Source of the DNA: Bacteroidales bacterium UBA6117
GTDB lineage: Bacteria > Bacteroidota > Bacteroidia > Bacteroidales > VadinHA17
Direction of reading: 5' to 3'
DNA: 59,632 nt
NCBI GenBank assembly: GCA_002428385.1
Contig: DIWB01000014.1
Coordinates: 1-59,632 of the forward strand
The notes under the pieces were generated by a model. It had not been told where the DNA came from. It worked only from the letters and a program-made list of their open reading frames with translations, and ran no database searches. The position numbers and the translations under genes were made by a program. Of this stretch, positions 52,511 through 59,632 are shown piece after piece; the first letter of the stretch is position 1, and each line of letters starts with the position of its first letter.

Positions 52511-53674
52511 ATGAATTACCTTTGGCATCCGGAAAAAGGCAAGCAGATGTTCACAATGCGGCACAGGGACAGGGATACAAAGGCAAGGACGGGAGTACTC
52601 ACCACTGAACATGGAGATATTCCAACTCCTATTTTCATGCCGGTAGGAACTGCGGGGACTGTCAAGGGGATCCTTCAGAGGGATCTTGCCGGTGACGTTG
52701 ATGCAAAGATCATCCTGGGGAATACTTATCACCTTTATCTGAGGCCCGGAACGGAAATCATCGGAAAGGCCGGCGGGCTTCACAGGTTTATTAACTGGAG
52801 CAGGCCTATGCTTACCGACAGCGGAGGATACCAGGTCTTTTCCCTGGCTCCCAACAGGAAGCTGACCGAAGAAGGGGCAGTCTTCAAATCGCATATTGAC
52901 GGTTCGAAACACGTTTTTACACCCGAGAACACAATTGAGATACAGCGTATCATCGGGGCCGATATTATGATGGCTTTCGATGAATGCGCACCCTTTCCCT
53001 GCGATCACCGTTACGCGGAGAAATCGGTGGCTCTGACACACAGGTGGCTCGACAGGGCTGTGGCTAAATTCAGGTCTACCGAACCCCTCTGGGGATATCA
53101 GCAATATCTTTTTCCTATTGTACAGGGGAGCACTTTTGACGACCTGAGAAAGATGTCGGCCGAAAAAGCTGCTGCTTCAGGCATGGAGGGAAATGCCATA
53201 GGAGGGCTGTCGGTGGGAGAGCCGGCTGAGGAGATGTACCGGACCATTGAAGTTGTTAATGAGATACTTCCTGAAGATAAGCCTCGTTATCTGATGGGTG
53301 TCGGAACCCCGGCAAACATCCTCGAGGCAATTGAAAGAGGCATTGACATGTTTGACTGCGTGATGCCGACCAGGAACGGGAGGAACGGAATGCTGTTCAC
53401 AAGTGAGGGGATTATTAATATCAAGAACCAGAAATGGGCAGGTGATTTCAGTCCGATCGATCCCTCGGGTCCCTCACAGGTGAGCCTGACCTACTCAAAG
53501 GCATACCTCAGGCATCTGATCATTTCGGGAGAGATACTTGGATCGCAGATTGCGAGCATACACAACCTCTCATTCTATCTGAAACTTGTTTCGGATGCGA
53601 GGGATAAAATTGAAGAAGGCACTTTCAGGAAATGGAAAGACCAGATGGTAAATAAACTATCAGCCAGGGCATGA
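52511..53674 (+). CDS. tgt: tRNA-guanine transglycosylase
   Basis: It exchanges G34 for a queuine precursor in tRNAs with GUN anticodons. Conserved features include MPVGTAGTVKG, MLTDSGGYQVFSL with the catalytic Asp, FDECAPFP, GGLSVGEPAEEMY and GIDMFDCVMPTRNGRNG with the second Asp. The expected zinc site C-x-C-x2-C before Y-S-R-A-Y-L is absent: residues 317-328 read DPSGPSQVSLTY, with Gly320, Ser322 and Ser325 at the three Cys positions, while the His of IHNL is kept. Its stop overlaps the lptG start by 4 nt. Starts at 52547 or 52556 are possible. Confidence 0.92.
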   Translation: MNYLWHPEKGKQMFTMRHRDRDTKARTGVLTTEHGDIPTPIFMPVGTAGTVKGILQRDLAGDVDAKIILGNTYHLYLRPGTEIIGKAGGLHRFINWSRPMLTDSGGYQVFSLAPNRKLTEEGAVFKSHIDGSKHVFTPENTIEIQRIIGADIMMAFDECAPFPCDHRYAEKSVALTHRWLDRAVAKFRSTEPLWGYQQYLFPIVQGSTFDDLRKMSAEKAAASGMEGNAIGGLSVGEPAEEMYRTIEVVNEILPEDKPRYLMGVGTPANILEAIERGIDMFDCVMPTRNGRNGMLFTSEGIINIKNQKWAGDFSPIDPSGPSQVSLTYSKAYLRHLIISGEILGSQIASIHNLSFYLKLVSDARDKIEEGTFRKWKDQMVNKLSARA

Positions 53675-54771
53675 ATATTCTCAATCTGCTTATTATCGAC
53701 CGGTATATTATCAGGAAGTTCCTGGGGACATTCTTTTTTGCCCTGGTAATGATCGTTTCCATCGCAGTTGTATTTGATTTTGCCGAGAAAATCGACAACT
53801 TCATGGAACGTGAGGCCCCGGTCAAGGCTATATTATTCGACTATTATTTCAATTTCATACCTTACTTTGCAACCCTCTTCTCACCGCTGTTTGTTTTCAT
53901 ATCGGTGATCTTTTTCACATCAAAGATGGCTGCAAACAGCGAGATCATTGCCATTCTTAACAGCGGAATGAGCTTCAGGAGGATGATGCTTCCGTATTTT
54001 ATTTCCGCCTTTCTGATTGCTGCTTTTATCCTGTTTCTGACGAATTTTGTAATACCCACATCAAACCTGAAACGTATCGATTTTGAGGACAAGTATTACC
54101 GGTCGCGGACAAGGAGAGTCCCGGTGATGAACATACACAGGCAGGTCTACAAAAATGTTCTGGTCTATATGGAGTCGTTCAACCCTATCAGCCAGTCGGG
54201 CAGGAATTTTACCATAGAGCGGTTCGGTGAAGATGGAAAGCTTGAATCGAAGTTGTCGGGCGATATGGTAAGATTTGATACTGCAACAAGCAAGTGGGTG
54301 GTAGTCAATTACCGTATCAGGGATATCACGGAAGGAGAGGATCGGATTGCCGAAGGAGAACGTATCGACACCACTCTGGCCTGGTTCAGTCCTGAGGATC
54401 TTTCAATGGGTCCTGCATTTGTAGGTACCATGTCCTATAAGAGTCTCAATGAATATGTAGAGAAGCTCCGGCTTCAGGGATCCGACGAGCTTAAATTGTT
54501 CCTTATAGAAAAACACAGGCGTATCGCAAATCCTTTCTCTGTCTTCATTCTTACCCTGATAGGCGTCTCACTGTCGTCACGAAAAGTGAGGGGAGGTATA
54601 GGAATGAATATTGGGATAGGGCTTGGGCTTAGTTTCTCATACATACTGTTCATGCAGTTTGCATCCCAGTTCTCTCTCAAGGGTAATCTTGCCCCGATAC
54701 TGGCTATGTGGATTCCCAACATACTTTATACTTTTATTGCGATGGTGCTTTACAAACTTGCACCCAAGTAA
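53671..54771 (+). CDS. lptG: LPS export permease LptG/LptF-type
   Basis: A membrane component of the ABC machine that extracts LPS from the inner membrane. The 366-residue protein has three helices at the N-terminus (about 15-37, 50-85, 98-125), a periplasmic beta-jelly-roll (about 126-275, LVYMESFNPISQSGRNFTIE) and three C-terminal helices (GGIGMNIGIGLGLSFSYI). This is the standard YjgP/YjgQ layout. Overlaps tgt by 4 nt (ATGA). Confidence 0.92.
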   Translation: MNILNLLIIDRYIIRKFLGTFFFALVMIVSIAVVFDFAEKIDNFMEREAPVKAILFDYYFNFIPYFATLFSPLFVFISVIFFTSKMAANSEIIAILNSGMSFRRMMLPYFISAFLIAAFILFLTNFVIPTSNLKRIDFEDKYYRSRTRRVPVMNIHRQVYKNVLVYMESFNPISQSGRNFTIERFGEDGKLESKLSGDMVRFDTATSKWVVVNYRIRDITEGEDRIAEGERIDTTLAWFSPEDLSMGPAFVGTMSYKSLNEYVEKLRLQGSDELKLFLIEKHRRIANPFSVFILTLIGVSLSSRKVRGGIGMNIGIGLGLSFSYILFMQFASQFSLKGNLAPILAMWIPNILYTFIAMVLYKLAPK

Positions 54772-54846
54772 GCACCGCATCAGTTGAAAAATCTTATATT
54801 GCATCACTTTGTATCAGATCAACAAATTCAGAAAACATTGTAAATA

Positions 54847-56391
54847 ATGGCGGTAAGCAAGAAAATCAGGGAACTTCAGGAAAAGAGAAATCAGATTCTT
54901 CTCGGCGGGGGCCAGCAGGCGATAGAAAAACAAAAGGCTATGGGCAAGCGGACGGCCCGTGAGAGGATTTTAGGACTGCTTGACAAGGATTCTTTCCTGG
55001 AATATGATTTGTTCGTGGAACATGACGCCCGCGACTTTGACATGGACAAGAAATCCCTTCCGAGCGACGGAGTGATAATCGGCTCCGGGACCATCCACGG
55101 AGATCCTGTTGCTGTTTATGCCCAGGATTTTACGGTCGCAGGCGGTTCGCTTGGAATGATGCATTCGAGAAAGATCACAAAGATCATGGATTATGCTCTC
55201 AAGATGAGGATGCCGCTGATTGGCATCAACGATTCGGGAGGAGCAAGGATTCAGGAGGGTGTCAACTCGCTGGCCGGCTATGGCGAGATATTCTTCCGCA
55301 ATACTATATCGAGCGGTGTCATACCTCAGATCTCGGTCATCCTTGGCCCATGCGCCGGAGGTGCAGTTTACTCACCTGCCCTGACCGATTTCGTTTTTGT
55401 GGTCGAGAATATTTCGAAGATGTTCATTACAGGGCCCGAAGTGATAAAAACAGTGCTTGGAGAGGAGATATCAATGGAAGATCTCGGAGGAGCAAGGGTT
55501 CACAGTGAGGTAACCGGTAATGCGCATTTCTTCGCGATGAGCGAGGAAGAATGCTTTGCCCAGATCAAGCGGCTGCTGACATTTATTCCATGGAATAACA
55601 GCACAGGAGCGAAGATTATCGAATCATGCGAACCCGATGCCTCATATGATCCCGAAAAGATTGTCCCTGATGATCCCACCCTTCCTTATGATGTGAGGGA
55701 TGTTATAAGGTCAGTGGTTGATAAGTCTGATTTCTTCGAGGTTATGGAGATGTACGCCCGCAATATGGTTATAGGTTTTGCCAGGATCGGAGGAGTGACG
55801 GCAGGATTTGTTGCAAACCAGCCAATGGAAATGGCAGGGGTTCTCGACGTAGACTCAAGCGATAAGGCAGCCCGGTTCATCAGGTTCTGTGATGCATTCA
55901 ACATCCCAATAATAACCTTTATGGACCTGCCGGGATATCTTCCCGGCGTTGACCAGGAGCATGCAGGTGTTATCAGGCACGGAGCCAAGATCCTTTATTC
56001 GTACTGTGAAGCCACCGTGCCCAAGATCACGGTTATCCTGCGAAAGGCTTACGGGGGAGGTTATATCGCCATGGGATCACGACATCTGAGGGCCGATTTC
56101 GTTTTTGCATGGCCGGCTGCGGAAATTGCGGTAATGGGACCCGAAGGCGCTGCAAACATTATTTTCAGGAAAGAGATCATGTCATCGGACGACCCTGAAG
56201 AGATGAGGAAACAGAAAGTCGCTGAATACAAAGCCAAATTCGCCAATCCCTATGTTGCGGCTTCACGCGGATATGTTGATGCAGTGATCGAACCCGCGGA
56301 AACGCGCAGGTTCCTGCTTCACGCTATCAAATCAACAGCGAACAAGGCTGTCAAGATGATAAGCAAGAAGCACGGGAATCCCCCGTTCTGA
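54847..56391 (+). CDS. Acyl-CoA carboxylase carboxyltransferase subunit (propionyl/methylmalonyl-CoA type)
   Basis: The 514-residue protein has the two crotonase-like halves of the PccB/MmdA family: MGKRTARERILGLLD and QDFTVAGGSLGMMHSRKI, then GGARIQEGVNSLAGYGE, GAVYSPALTDFVFVV and DLPGYLPGVDQEHAGVIRHG. It transfers carboxyl between biotin and propionyl-/methylmalonyl-CoA. It is followed after 32 nt by a biotin-carrier gene but no biotin carboxylase or membrane decarboxylase subunit, so direction (carboxylation or decarboxylation) is open. Confidence 0.92.
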   Translation: MAVSKKIRELQEKRNQILLGGGQQAIEKQKAMGKRTARERILGLLDKDSFLEYDLFVEHDARDFDMDKKSLPSDGVIIGSGTIHGDPVAVYAQDFTVAGGSLGMMHSRKITKIMDYALKMRMPLIGINDSGGARIQEGVNSLAGYGEIFFRNTISSGVIPQISVILGPCAGGAVYSPALTDFVFVVENISKMFITGPEVIKTVLGEEISMEDLGGARVHSEVTGNAHFFAMSEEECFAQIKRLLTFIPWNNSTGAKIIESCEPDASYDPEKIVPDDPTLPYDVRDVIRSVVDKSDFFEVMEMYARNMVIGFARIGGVTAGFVANQPMEMAGVLDVDSSDKAARFIRFCDAFNIPIITFMDLPGYLPGVDQEHAGVIRHGAKILYSYCEATVPKITVILRKAYGGGYIAMGSRHLRADFVFAWPAAEIAVMGPEGAANIIFRKEIMSSDDPEEMRKQKVAEYKAKFANPYVAASRGYVDAVIEPAETRRFLLHAIKSTANKAVKMISKKHGNPPF

Positions 56392-56423
56392 TCATCATTT
56401 CAATTATCTGAGGAGGAAACAGA

Positions 56424-56744
56424 ATGAAAGACAAAGATACCGGCAAACTGAACATCAATTCGACCCAGTACACTACCAGGCTGAGCAATAAATTCATTAA
56501 CAGGAAACCCTGGAGCCCGGCTGATCCGGGGAGGATAATAAGCTACATCCCGGGGACTATCCTTGATATCCTTGTAAGTGAAGGTCAGGTAGTTGAAAAG
56601 GGAAAAGATCTCATTATCCTCGAGGCGATGAAGATGCAGAACTTTATGAAATCAACTCTGGGAGGCGCCATAAAAAGCATCCGGGTTAAAAAGGGCGACA
56701 AAGTAGGGAAGGGGACCGTTCTTCTGGAAATAGAACCAGACTGA
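56424..56744 (+). CDS. Biotin carboxyl carrier (biotin/lipoyl-attachment) protein
   Basis: The 106-residue protein is a biotinyl domain with EAMKMQN at about 73-79, Lys being the biotinylation site. A 40-residue N-terminal extension precedes it, typical of small carriers in propionyl/methylmalonyl-CoA systems. A strong GAGGAGG ribosome-binding site precedes the ATG. It ends next to the convergent ispE. Confidence 0.92.
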   Translation: MKDKDTGKLNINSTQYTTRLSNKFINRKPWSPADPGRIISYIPGTILDILVSEGQVVEKGKDLIILEAMKMQNFMKSTLGGAIKSIRVKKGDKVGKGTVLLEIEPD

Positions 56745-57563
56745 CTAAAAAGAGGCTTCAAAAATCACATATTTCACCAGGAACTTCGGGATCGAAGGCT
56801 TTTCGCTGTAAATACCGTATACGGTAGATCCGCTTCCCGACATTAAGCTGAAAACAGCGCCCGAATCGTAAAAGGCCGATTTCAGTTCCTTGATCAGGGG
56901 ATATTGCGGGAACAGTATCTCTTCAAAATCATTGACAACAGTATCTTTCCATTCCTTCAAGGGTCTGCTTACAAGTTCTTCAAGGGAAGTTTCCGGTAAG
57001 GCAGGCCTGCAACCGGCATAGGCCTCCCTGGTGCCGGCCTGAATTCCGGGATTCGCCAGAACGACATAGTAACCATTCAGCAAGAAGGGAGCAGGAGCCA
57101 GAATCTCACCCCTCCCTGAGGCAAATGCAGGTACCGATTCGATGAAGAAGGGACAATCGCTCCCCAGGGTGGCCGCAATATCTTTCAGTTTTTGGGTGTC
57201 GACCGACAGGCTGAAAATACGATTGATTGTCCGGAGTGTTGAGGCAGCGTCGGATGAGCCTCCTCCAAGACCTGCACCGGCAGGTATCTTTTTGTGAAGG
57301 TGGATAGTTAGCCGCGGAACAGGAAATGTCTCCCTGAGCTTTCTGACACTAAGCAGGACTATATTGTCATCGTGTGTGCCCGGCAGACTGTTTCCCGTTA
57401 TTGTAAGGGTGTCTTTCTCCGATCCATGGGGTGCCCTGACAATCTCGAGAGCGTCGCAGAGACCAACAGGGTAGAAAAGCGTCTCTATGTCATGATAGCC
57501 GTCAGGACGCCTGCCTGTGATCCTCAGACCCAGGTTGATCTTAGCTTTCGGAAAAACCAGCAT
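56745..57563 (-). CDS. ispE: 4-diphosphocytidyl-2-C-methyl-D-erythritol kinase
   Basis: A GHMP kinase of the non-mevalonate isoprenoid pathway, 272 residues. AKINLGLRITGRRPDGYHDI at the N-terminus, the ATP loop KIPAGAGLGGGSSDAASTLR (about 91-110) and SLMSGSGSTVYGIY near the C-terminus are diagnostic. Its stop is directly against the carrier gene stop. Confidence 0.95.
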   Translation of the reverse strand: MLVFPKAKINLGLRITGRRPDGYHDIETLFYPVGLCDALEIVRAPHGSEKDTLTITGNSLPGTHDDNIVLLSVRKLRETFPVPRLTIHLHKKIPAGAGLGGGSSDAASTLRTINRIFSLSVDTQKLKDIAATLGSDCPFFIESVPAFASGRGEILAPAPFLLNGYYVVLANPGIQAGTREAYAGCRPALPETSLEELVSRPLKEWKDTVVNDFEEILFPQYPLIKELKSAFYDSGAVFSLMSGSGSTVYGIYSEKPSIPKFLVKYVIFEASF

Positions 57564-57579
57564 TCAGGTGCGTTTGTTA

Positions 57580-57587
57580 CAAAATTA
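57580..57587 (-). promoter_or_regulatory. -7 box of ispE
   Basis: Minus-strand TAATTTTG fits TAnnTTTG and lies 16 nt before the ispE ATG, leaving a leader of about 10 nt. No clear TTG -33 box. Confidence 0.45.
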
Positions 57588-57704
57588 CCATAACGATTGG
57601 ATTTTTTACGCCTAACCTTGCCTATTTGCTTTTTCAACAAGTTTTAAACAGAAAAATGTTTGTAAGATAAAAATGCATTCCTGATTATTAAGTAGGGTAT
57701 TTTT

Positions 57705-57712
57705 TACCTTTG
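57705..57712 (+). promoter_or_regulatory. -7 box of dnaB
   Basis: TACCTTTG matches TAnnTTTG, with CTG 21 nt upstream as a possible -33. The leader to dnaB is about 55 nt. Confidence 0.5.
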
Positions 57713-57774
57713 GTCAGCCCTGCTTAGGATTGGATATTTCTTATAAGAGTCATAAAATCAGCGTAATAAAATAG

Positions 57775-59298
57775 ATGGCACGACAAAAACCGGCACCACG
57801 GCCTGTTATAACACAACTGCCTGATTTCGGGAAGGTACCGCCCCAGGCACTTGATATGGAAGATGCTGTTCTGGGTGCGATAATGCTCGAGAAGGAAGCT
57901 GTGATAGCTATTCTCGACATCCTGAAACCGGCCAGTTTCTACAAGGAGGCCCACCAGAAAATTTTCAAAGCCATTACCGATCTCTCGATGCGAGAGTATC
58001 CGGTTGACCTGTACACTGTTACTGAGGAGCTCAGGATACATAATGAGCTCGACAGCGTTGGCGGTCCTGTTTACCTTACCCAGCTCACTTCGAAAGTGGT
58101 TTCGGCGGCAAACGTCGATTATCATGCCAGGATAGTTGCCCAGAAGTATATTCAGCGCGAGCTGATAAGGGCTGCAACCGAGATACTTAACAGGTCGTTC
58201 GATGATTCCGTTGATGTCACCGAACTTCTCGACTTTTCTGAGAATGAGTTGTTTCAGATTGCAGAGGGGAACATCAAGCGGGAAGTGTCGCCGATCAACA
58301 TGGTTATTAAGGAAGCCATCCGGGAGATAGAGGAAGCCGGTAAAAGGGAGGATGCTTTGGTGGGAATTCCATCTGGATTCACCAAACTCGACAGGCTTAC
58401 ATCGGGATGGCAGAAATCGGAGCTTGTTATCATTGCTGCCCGTCCTTCGATGGGAAAGACAGCCTTTGCACTGTCGATGGCCCGTAACATGTCAATCGAC
58501 CATGGAAAGAAAGTCGCCATATTCTCCTGCGAGATGTCATCTATCCAGCTGGTTAACAGGCTTATAATTGCTGAAACCGATATCCCCGGCGAAAAAATCA
58601 AGAACGGCCGTCTTACAGAAGAGGAATGGAAACAGCTCGACACCAGGATAAAGAAGCTTGTTCAGGCGCCTATTTTCATCGACGACACACCTGCAATCTC
58701 GGTGTTTGAGCTCAGGGCAAAATGCAGGCGTCTGATGGCTCAGAAGAAACTCGATCTGGTTATTGTCGACTACCTTCAGCTGATGTCGGGTCCCGAGAAT
58801 GCCGGGAGCCGCGAGCAGGAGGTCAGTAATATTTCACGATCGCTCAAGAGTATCGCGAAGGAACTCAATGTCCCCATACTTGCACTTTCCCAGCTTAACA
58901 GGTCGGTCGAAATGAGGGGCGGCACCAAACGCCCTCTTCTCTCGGACCTGAGGGAATCGGGAGCCATCGAGCAGGATGCCGACATGGTTGTGTTCATTCA
59001 CAGGCAGGATAAGTTCGGGATCCCTACTTTCGAGGACGGAAGCTCCACCAAGGGTATTGCCGAGATCATACTGGCCAAGAACCGTAACGGTCCCGTCGAC
59101 GACGTCAGGCTCAGGTTCCGTGAGGAGAAAGCTCAGTTCGTCGATATTGATGATTTCGATATTGACGCTAATCCGGCTATGGGTGAAAGCTCGCCGAGCA
59201 TCACCCTGGGCTCGAAGATGAACCACGACAAGATGAGGCATCTGGGGGAAAAGTTCGATCAGGAATCGGACCTGCTGAACGAGCCGCCCTTTGCTTAG
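57775..59298 (+). CDS. dnaB: Replicative DNA helicase
   Basis: The hexameric helicase that unwinds DNA at the fork. The 507-residue protein has the N-terminal helical domain (PPQALDMEDAVLGAIMLEKE), the linker and the RecA-like domain with Walker A ARPSMGKTAFA (about 221-231), Walker B LDLVIVDYLQLMSG, and DLRESGAIEQDADMVVFIHR. No intein is present. The 50-residue C-terminal tail is acidic and variable, as is common in Bacteroidota. Confidence 0.97.
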   Translation: MARQKPAPRPVITQLPDFGKVPPQALDMEDAVLGAIMLEKEAVIAILDILKPASFYKEAHQKIFKAITDLSMREYPVDLYTVTEELRIHNELDSVGGPVYLTQLTSKVVSAANVDYHARIVAQKYIQRELIRAATEILNRSFDDSVDVTELLDFSENELFQIAEGNIKREVSPINMVIKEAIREIEEAGKREDALVGIPSGFTKLDRLTSGWQKSELVIIAARPSMGKTAFALSMARNMSIDHGKKVAIFSCEMSSIQLVNRLIIAETDIPGEKIKNGRLTEEEWKQLDTRIKKLVQAPIFIDDTPAISVFELRAKCRRLMAQKKLDLVIVDYLQLMSGPENAGSREQEVSNISRSLKSIAKELNVPILALSQLNRSVEMRGGTKRPLLSDLRESGAIEQDADMVVFIHRQDKFGIPTFEDGSSTKGIAEIILAKNRNGPVDDVRLRFREEKAQFVDIDDFDIDANPAMGESSPSITLGSKMNHDKMRHLGEKFDQESDLLNEPPFA

Positions 59299-59632
59299 TC
59301 GATCCTAAGGGTGAATTTTACCCCGAAGTTATTGTATTTCAGGTTGTCGAACCCGGCAAAGACGCCGACCTCCCCCAGAAAGAATATTTCACTGAGGCTG
59401 TATCCTATTTCAGTGTAGTGACCGCGGCTCTTTGTTCCCAGGTATGAGAGTATCAGGTTCTCGCGGATCAGCGTTGTACTCAGTCCCGGCAGCAGCTTCA
59501 GCAGCAGGTAGGGAGTGGTGTACCTGACATGCGCCTCACCAAAAAACTCCGGTGTGCTGAGGGAATAGTACGCCGGAAGCATGAAGGCATCGGCATAGTT
59601 ATTGATTAGCACCCTTATTGGCTGGGAATTGA
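59295..59632 (-). CDS. C-terminus of a DUF5686-type outer-membrane protein (partial)
   Basis: The frame is open to the right window edge, so only about the last 112 residues are seen. YTTPYLLLKLLPGLSTTLIR, ENLILSYLGTKSRGHYTEIG and ISLSEIFFLGEVGVFAGFDN-like alternation with a terminal aromatic/charged strand (GVKFTLRID) match the end of DUF5686 proteins, which are predicted outer-membrane beta-barrels with a carboxypeptidase-like N-terminal domain. Function unknown. It is convergent with dnaB, overlapping its stop by 4 nt. Confidence 0.65.
   Translation of the reverse strand, partial: NSQPIRVLINNYADAFMLPAYYSLSTPEFFGEAHVRYTTPYLLLKLLPGLSTTLIRENLILSYLGTKSRGHYTEIGYSLSEIFFLGEVGVFAGFDNLKYNNFGVKFTLRID

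Overview
The window comes from a member of the Bacteroidota, most likely an anaerobic or facultative Bacteroidales/Marinilabiliales-type polysaccharide degrader. Evidence: promoters of the TTG-N19-21-TAnnTTTG type (upstream of rpmH, fhs and dcm), a type A type-9-secretion sorting domain, many lipoprotein signals, Bacteroidota-typical families (DUF4294, DUF3267, DUF5686), a futalosine-pathway menaquinone enzyme (MqnE), and a dense run of secreted glycosidases. No tRNA, rRNA or CRISPR array was seen.

Layout. (1) 1-8.3 kb is an AT-rich accessory region. Its first 5.3 kb reads on the minus strand as two defence gene cassettes: a zinc-hook-like AAA ATPase (2671-5271), then a Dcm-type methylase, a restriction endonuclease and a Vsr nick enzyme (19-2139). 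Each cassette is bounded by a 7-11 bp inverted pair matched to itself but different between cassettes. They are separated by a structured element of about 400 bp. This is the arrangement expected of integron cassettes (core site, gene, inverse core site, attC), except that the attC-like element is several times longer than usual and no integrase is in view. From 5.5 to 8.3 kb lie broken genes: an excisionase-like HTH protein, a phage/plasmid replication initiator, an unknown protein and a DUF1016/YhcG nuclease. (2) 8.4-21.9 kb is a plus-strand cluster for plant-type oligosaccharides: GH31 alpha-xylosidase, a putative GH-A-like secreted enzyme, an SGNH acetylesterase, aldose 1-epimerase, a Tat-exported Gfo/Idh/MocA oxidoreductase, a second GH-A-like lipoprotein and a GH3 enzyme. 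A GH2 beta-galactosidase follows at 28.9 kb. No SusC/SusD pair or regulator is present. (3) 22-41.8 kb mixes metabolism and maintenance: an amino-acid permease, RsmF-type rRNA methylase, sulfatase maturase, dienelactone hydrolase, formate-THF ligase, PHP phosphoesterase, Pcm, an MBL hydrolase, glycine decarboxylase, a UroD-like protein and a lipoprotein oxidoreductase. (4) 41.8-59.6 kb is mostly housekeeping: ddl, lemA/TPM genes, rluD, a T9SS cargo protein, a PASTA protein, mqnE, rpmH, rsmG, an ECF sigma factor, a GT2 enzyme, tgt, lptG, an acyl-CoA carboxylase beta subunit plus biotin carrier, ispE, dnaB and the end of a DUF5686 protein.

How the genes work together. The secreted enzymes of region 2 would strip xylose, glucose/xylose, galactose and acetyl groups from hemicellulose-like oligosaccharides, with the epimerase and oxidoreductase handling released sugars. 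Fhs and GcvP supply one-carbon units. The left region is a defence/mobile island in which methylation, restriction, mismatch repair of deaminated methyl-cytosine, and a possible ATPase-gated effector are stacked as exchangeable cassettes.
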